Assembly (NCBI GenBank): GCA_003137095.1
Contig: PLET01000019.1
Coordinates: 1-38,608 of the forward strand
Length of the DNA stretch: 38,608 nucleotides
Direction: 5' to 3'
Origin: Gammaproteobacteria bacterium
Lineage (GTDB): Bacteria > Pseudomonadota > Gammaproteobacteria > Steroidobacterales > Steroidobacteraceae
Translations under genes and position numbers: made by a program
Part shown: positions 36,000-38,608 of the stretch, one piece after another
Position numbering within the stretch: the stretch's first letter is position 1
How the letters are laid out: each line of letters begins with the position of its first letter
The notes under the pieces: model-generated
The model's database searches: none
What the model was told of the DNA's origin: nothing
The model's input: the letters and a program-made list of their open reading frames with translations, nothing else

Positions 36000-36305
36000 T
36001 CACGAGGTCTCGTAATCCACGACGCGTCGTTCGGTGCGCAGCGGTCCGATCAGATTCTTCAATGCCTCGTGCAGCGGATGCATCTCATAGGCCTGCAGCG
36101 CCTCCCAGCTGTCGAATTCCGAGTACAGCACCAGATCGGCGCTGTCGCTGGCGGCGCCCTTGTTGACGCCGATCTCAAGAGCCTTCAGGCCGCCGATGCC
36201 GGACCGCATGGCGTCGATCGTCTGCCTGATCTGCAGCTCGTTTTCCAGTCCGGCCGACGCGCGTTTGCGTTCGCGCAACCGCCACATAACGAGATGTTTG
36301 ACCAT
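36000..36305 (-). CDS. Dabb-domain protein (stress-responsive A/B barrel)
   Basis: A 101-residue protein: MVKHLVMWRLRERKRA, then ADLVLYSEFDSWEALQAYEMHPLHEALK, the usual ferredoxin-like Dabb pattern. The ATG at 36305 has AAAGGG about 12 bases upstream; a longer frame to 36524 overlaps the CobT-like gene and is dismissed. Family members include small dimeric enzymes or cyclases, and many are of unknown role. No signal peptide, so it is cytoplasmic. Confidence 0.83.
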   Translation of the reverse strand: MVKHLVMWRLRERKRASAGLENELQIRQTIDAMRSGIGGLKALEIGVNKGAASDSADLVLYSEFDSWEALQAYEMHPLHEALKNLIGPLRTERRVVDYETS

Positions 36306-36345
36306 AGTCTGCACCCTTTCAAGTCCGTCCTTTATTCTGGGCAGG

Positions 36346-38085
36346 TTATGTCGTCCCCGCCGGGGTCTTGCGGCCATGCCTGCTCCCGCGCCCATCCAGC
36401 AGTGCCACCAGCTGCGTGACGATGGCTTCCCCGAGATTTTCTGGCCCCGACACTGTAAACGAGCGGGAATAGTAGGCGCCGACATTGTGGCCGATGCCGA
36501 TCGCCAGTAATTCGACCGCACCACGCCGTTCGATGTCGCGTATCACGGCGCGCAGGTGCCGATCCAGATACCCCGCGTCGTTGGCGGCCAGAGTCGCATC
36601 GTCGAGCGGCGCGCCATCGGAAATCACCATCAGGATGCGCCGCGGCTCCGGGCGGCGCAGCAGCCTTTCCTGCGCCCACAACAGCGCTTCGCCGTCGACA
36701 TTTTCCTTCAGCAGCCTCTCATCCAGCATTGCCGCCAGATTGCGCCGCGCGCGGCGCCACGACACATCGCTGCGCTTGTAGACGATATGCAACAGGTCGG
36801 TGAGTCTGCCCGGATGTTCCGGACGCAGATCGGCCAGCCATTTCTCACGGGTTTGACCGCCGCGCCAATGACGCGTGGTGAAGCCGAGGATCTCCACGCG
36901 TACTCCGCTGCGCTCCAGCACGGCCGCCAGCAACTCGGTGCAGCCGGCCGCCGTGGCGATCGGCAGGCCGCGCATCGAGCCGGAACAGTCGAGCAATATC
37001 GTCACCGCGGTGAGCGGGAAGTCCTCCGGCGACTCCTGCTTGAACAGCAGCGGCTGCAGCGGCTCGATCACCACCCGCGTCAGGCGCGCCGCATCGAGCA
37101 CGCCCTCCTCGCGATCGAATTGCCAGGCGCGCATCTGACGCACCAGCAGATGCCGCTGCAGGCGGTGTGCCCAACGCGCAAAGCCCGAGCGTATGGCCTG
37201 CAGCCGCGCGGCGATCTCTGCATCGAAGCCGCCGTCCACCGGCGCGCGCGCTTCGCGCACCTCCCACACTAGGTCGAATTCTTTGCTATAGGCGTGGTAA
37301 GCCGGCGTGCCGGCGGCCGGCGCGGACTCGCGGGCGATGGCGATGCCGCGCGGCTCGCTGCTGATCCGGCGCAGGATCCCCACCTGGCTGGCGTCGGCGC
37401 CGGCCGCCGGATTCGCCTGCGCCGCGGCGGTGGCCGGACCCGCATGCGGCTGCGGTGCCTCCGGCGGCTCGAATCGCGTCGCATTTTCCGGTGTCAGATC
37501 CAGATGCTCGATCAAAGCGGCGGCGTGCAGCGCGAACGCCGCTTGATCGTGCAGATGCTGCGCCATGTCCTCGATGTGCCGCGCGGCCTGCGAATCGATG
37601 CCGCTGCGCCAATCCGCCGGCCCGGCGCCGGCCAGCATCGGCGCACCGAACCGCAGCCGCGCGGCCTCGAGCACGCGCATCCCGGCGGGAATCCTCAGTT
37701 GCGCATGCAAGGCGGCCAGATTGGCGCGCATCCCCGGCAGATGCGCGCCGCCGAACGCCTGTACCCGGCTTTGCTCGAGCTGCGTGAACAGGATCTCGCG
37801 CGCTCCCGGAGGCGGCGCCAGCCGGCTGTGCAGGACGCTGTCGCTGAAGCGCGTCGCAAGCGCCAGCGCATCGATCCGTCCGCGCCACAACTGCAACGCG
37901 GCGCTGTCCGGATCGAGCGGCGAGGTGGCCAGCAGCGCCGCGGTTCCCGGCGGCTCGCCGCCGGCCCAGCGGCCACCTTCCCCGGTTCCGTCCCCGCCGG
38001 TGCCGTTCGCCGCCGGGGCCGCCAGGGTCTTGAGGGTCGCCAGCGAGGCCCGGCGCAGCTCATCCGCAGGCTTGGAATCGGGCAT
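36346..38085 (-). CDS. cobT: CobT-like VWA protein (aerobic cobaltochelatase subunit)
   Basis: A 579-residue protein. The N-terminal half is Ala/Pro-rich (residues about 20-45 and 215-240 are acidic/low complexity), and the C-terminal VWA domain starts near 366 with the MIDAS motif DCSGSM, then FTTRHWRGGQTREKWL, and SDGAPLDDATLAANDAGYLDRHLRAVIRDIE, which is typical of CobT. In the aerobic cobalamin pathway CobT and CobS form the AAA+/VWA complex that drives cobalt insertion by CobN. No CobN is in the window, so use as a general MoxR/VWA-type chaperone pair cannot be excluded. It lies 11 bases after cobS. Confidence 0.83.
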   Translation of the reverse strand: MPDSKPADELRRASLATLKTLAAPAANGTGGDGTGEGGRWAGGEPPGTAALLATSPLDPDSAALQLWRGRIDALALATRFSDSVLHSRLAPPPGAREILFTQLEQSRVQAFGGAHLPGMRANLAALHAQLRIPAGMRVLEAARLRFGAPMLAGAGPADWRSGIDSQAARHIEDMAQHLHDQAAFALHAAALIEHLDLTPENATRFEPPEAPQPHAGPATAAAQANPAAGADASQVGILRRISSEPRGIAIARESAPAAGTPAYHAYSKEFDLVWEVREARAPVDGGFDAEIAARLQAIRSGFARWAHRLQRHLLVRQMRAWQFDREEGVLDAARLTRVVIEPLQPLLFKQESPEDFPLTAVTILLDCSGSMRGLPIATAAGCTELLAAVLERSGVRVEILGFTTRHWRGGQTREKWLADLRPEHPGRLTDLLHIVYKRSDVSWRRARRNLAAMLDERLLKENVDGEALLWAQERLLRRPEPRRILMVISDGAPLDDATLAANDAGYLDRHLRAVIRDIERRGAVELLAIGIGHNVGAYYSRSFTVSGPENLGEAIVTQLVALLDGRGSRHGRKTPAGTT

Positions 38086-38096
38086 CGGTCAGGCCG

Positions 38097-38608
38097 TCAA
38101 CGCGGTTCCTCGCCGAAGCAGCGCTGGTACAGCTCGGCGATGATTGCGCGTTCACCCTCGTCGCACTTGTTGAGAAAGGTCAGGCGGAACGCGGTGCCGA
38201 TCTGGCCGAAAATGCGCGTGTTCTGTGCCCAGCTGATCACGGTGCGCGGCGACATGACCGTGGCAATGTCGCCGGCGACGAAGGCGGTGCGCGTCAGGCC
38301 GGCCAGCGCGACCATTCTGCCGACGATTTCACGGCCGTCGGCATCCGCAAAATCCGGCGCCCGTGCGATCACGATGCCGATCTCGGTGGGCGCCGGCAGA
38401 TAATTGAGGGTGGCGACGATGTGCCAGCGATCCATGTGGCCCTGGTTGATGGGCTGCGTGCCGTGGTAGGCCCCGCTGGGATCGCCAAGACCCACGGTAT
38501 TGGCGGTGGCGAACAGCCTGAACCAGGGATGCGGGGCGATCACACGGCTCTGATCGAGCAGGGTGAGCGCGCCGTCCACCTCGAGCACCCGCTGCAGCAC
38601 GAACATCA
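38097..38608 (-). CDS. cobS: CobS-like AAA+ ATPase, C-terminal part
   Basis: About 170 codons, open to the window edge, so the start is missing. The visible part is the C-terminal half of a MoxR-type AAA+ ATPase: [63 protein letters not shown]. This includes the Walker B-side segment and sensor 1 (ATANTVG), typical of CobS. The Walker A motif lies beyond the window. It is the partner of the CobT-like protein. Confidence 0.85.
   Translation of the reverse strand, partial: MFVLQRVLEVDGALTLLDQSRVIAPHPWFRLFATANTVGLGDPSGAYHGTQPINQGHMDRWHIVATLNYLPAPTEIGIVIARAPDFADADGREIVGRMVALAGLTRTAFVAGDIATVMSPRTVISWAQNTRIFGQIGTAFRLTFLNKCDEGERAIIAELYQRCFGEEPR

Overview
The window is GC-rich, carries no tRNA, rRNA, insertion sequence or CRISPR that I could find, and is almost entirely coding. 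Nearly everything lies on the minus strand; the LysR regulator at 27659-28711 is the only convincing plus-strand gene. Four TonB-dependent receptors, FecI/FecR-type regulators, many exported proteins with Sec signals, and DUF6152- and DUF6644-like proteins point to a Gram-negative proteobacterium. A gammaproteobacterium of the Steroidobacter type is my best guess, but this is an impression from protein style, not a placement.

Left block (1-27442, minus strand). The layout suggests an uptake-and-breakdown locus for some organic compound, built from repeated modules. Read in the direction of transcription it contains: two overlapping ECF sigma factors (27442-26283); TonB receptor 4 (25916-23562) followed by an intrinsic terminator; a large exported metallo-beta-lactamase-fold protein; a DUF1080 (3-keto-glycoside hydrolase-like) protein; propeller/cytochrome protein copy 3; a FecI sigma and FecR anti-sigma; the signalling receptor TonB 3; propeller/cytochrome copy 2; an orphan NitT/TauT-type binding protein; TonB receptors 2 and 1; a GH35-like beta-galactosidase; propeller/cytochrome copy 1; a PEBP-like protein; an ACS-type MFS transporter; and the start of a class III CoA-transferase. 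The three propeller/cytochrome proteins share one architecture: a carboxypeptidase-regulatory-like domain, a single CxxCH haem c site, and a streptogramin-lyase-like beta-propeller. I do not recognise a characterised member. They are the best candidate here for an undescribed enzyme family.

The receptors fall into two paralogous pairs (1 with 4, 2 with 3). Receptors 1 and 4 share a 30-bp upstream element, GAGGAWT-N9-CGTGCGTATTTRGC. Receptor 2 and the fecI gene that heads the receptor 3 operon share a different element, AAATATTTTCC-N3/5-GGGGGGTATC. This suggests two regulons, one perhaps served by the tandem sigma pair and the other by FecI/FecR.

Middle (27443-27658). A divergent regulatory region with a 32-bp dyad separates the sigma pair from the LysR gene.

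Right block (28640-36305, minus strand). This holds a second large MBL-fold protein paralogous to the first, two related exported proteins of unknown function, an MBL-fold protein that has lost two zinc-ligand histidines, a DUF6152-like protein, an MFS transporter preceded by a tiny Ala-Lys repeat ORF, two DUF6644-like membrane proteins, and a Dabb-domain protein. Tight overlaps suggest co-transcription.

Right end (36346-38608). A cobT/cobS-type VWA-AAA+ pair, apparently unrelated to the uptake locus; cobS runs off the window.
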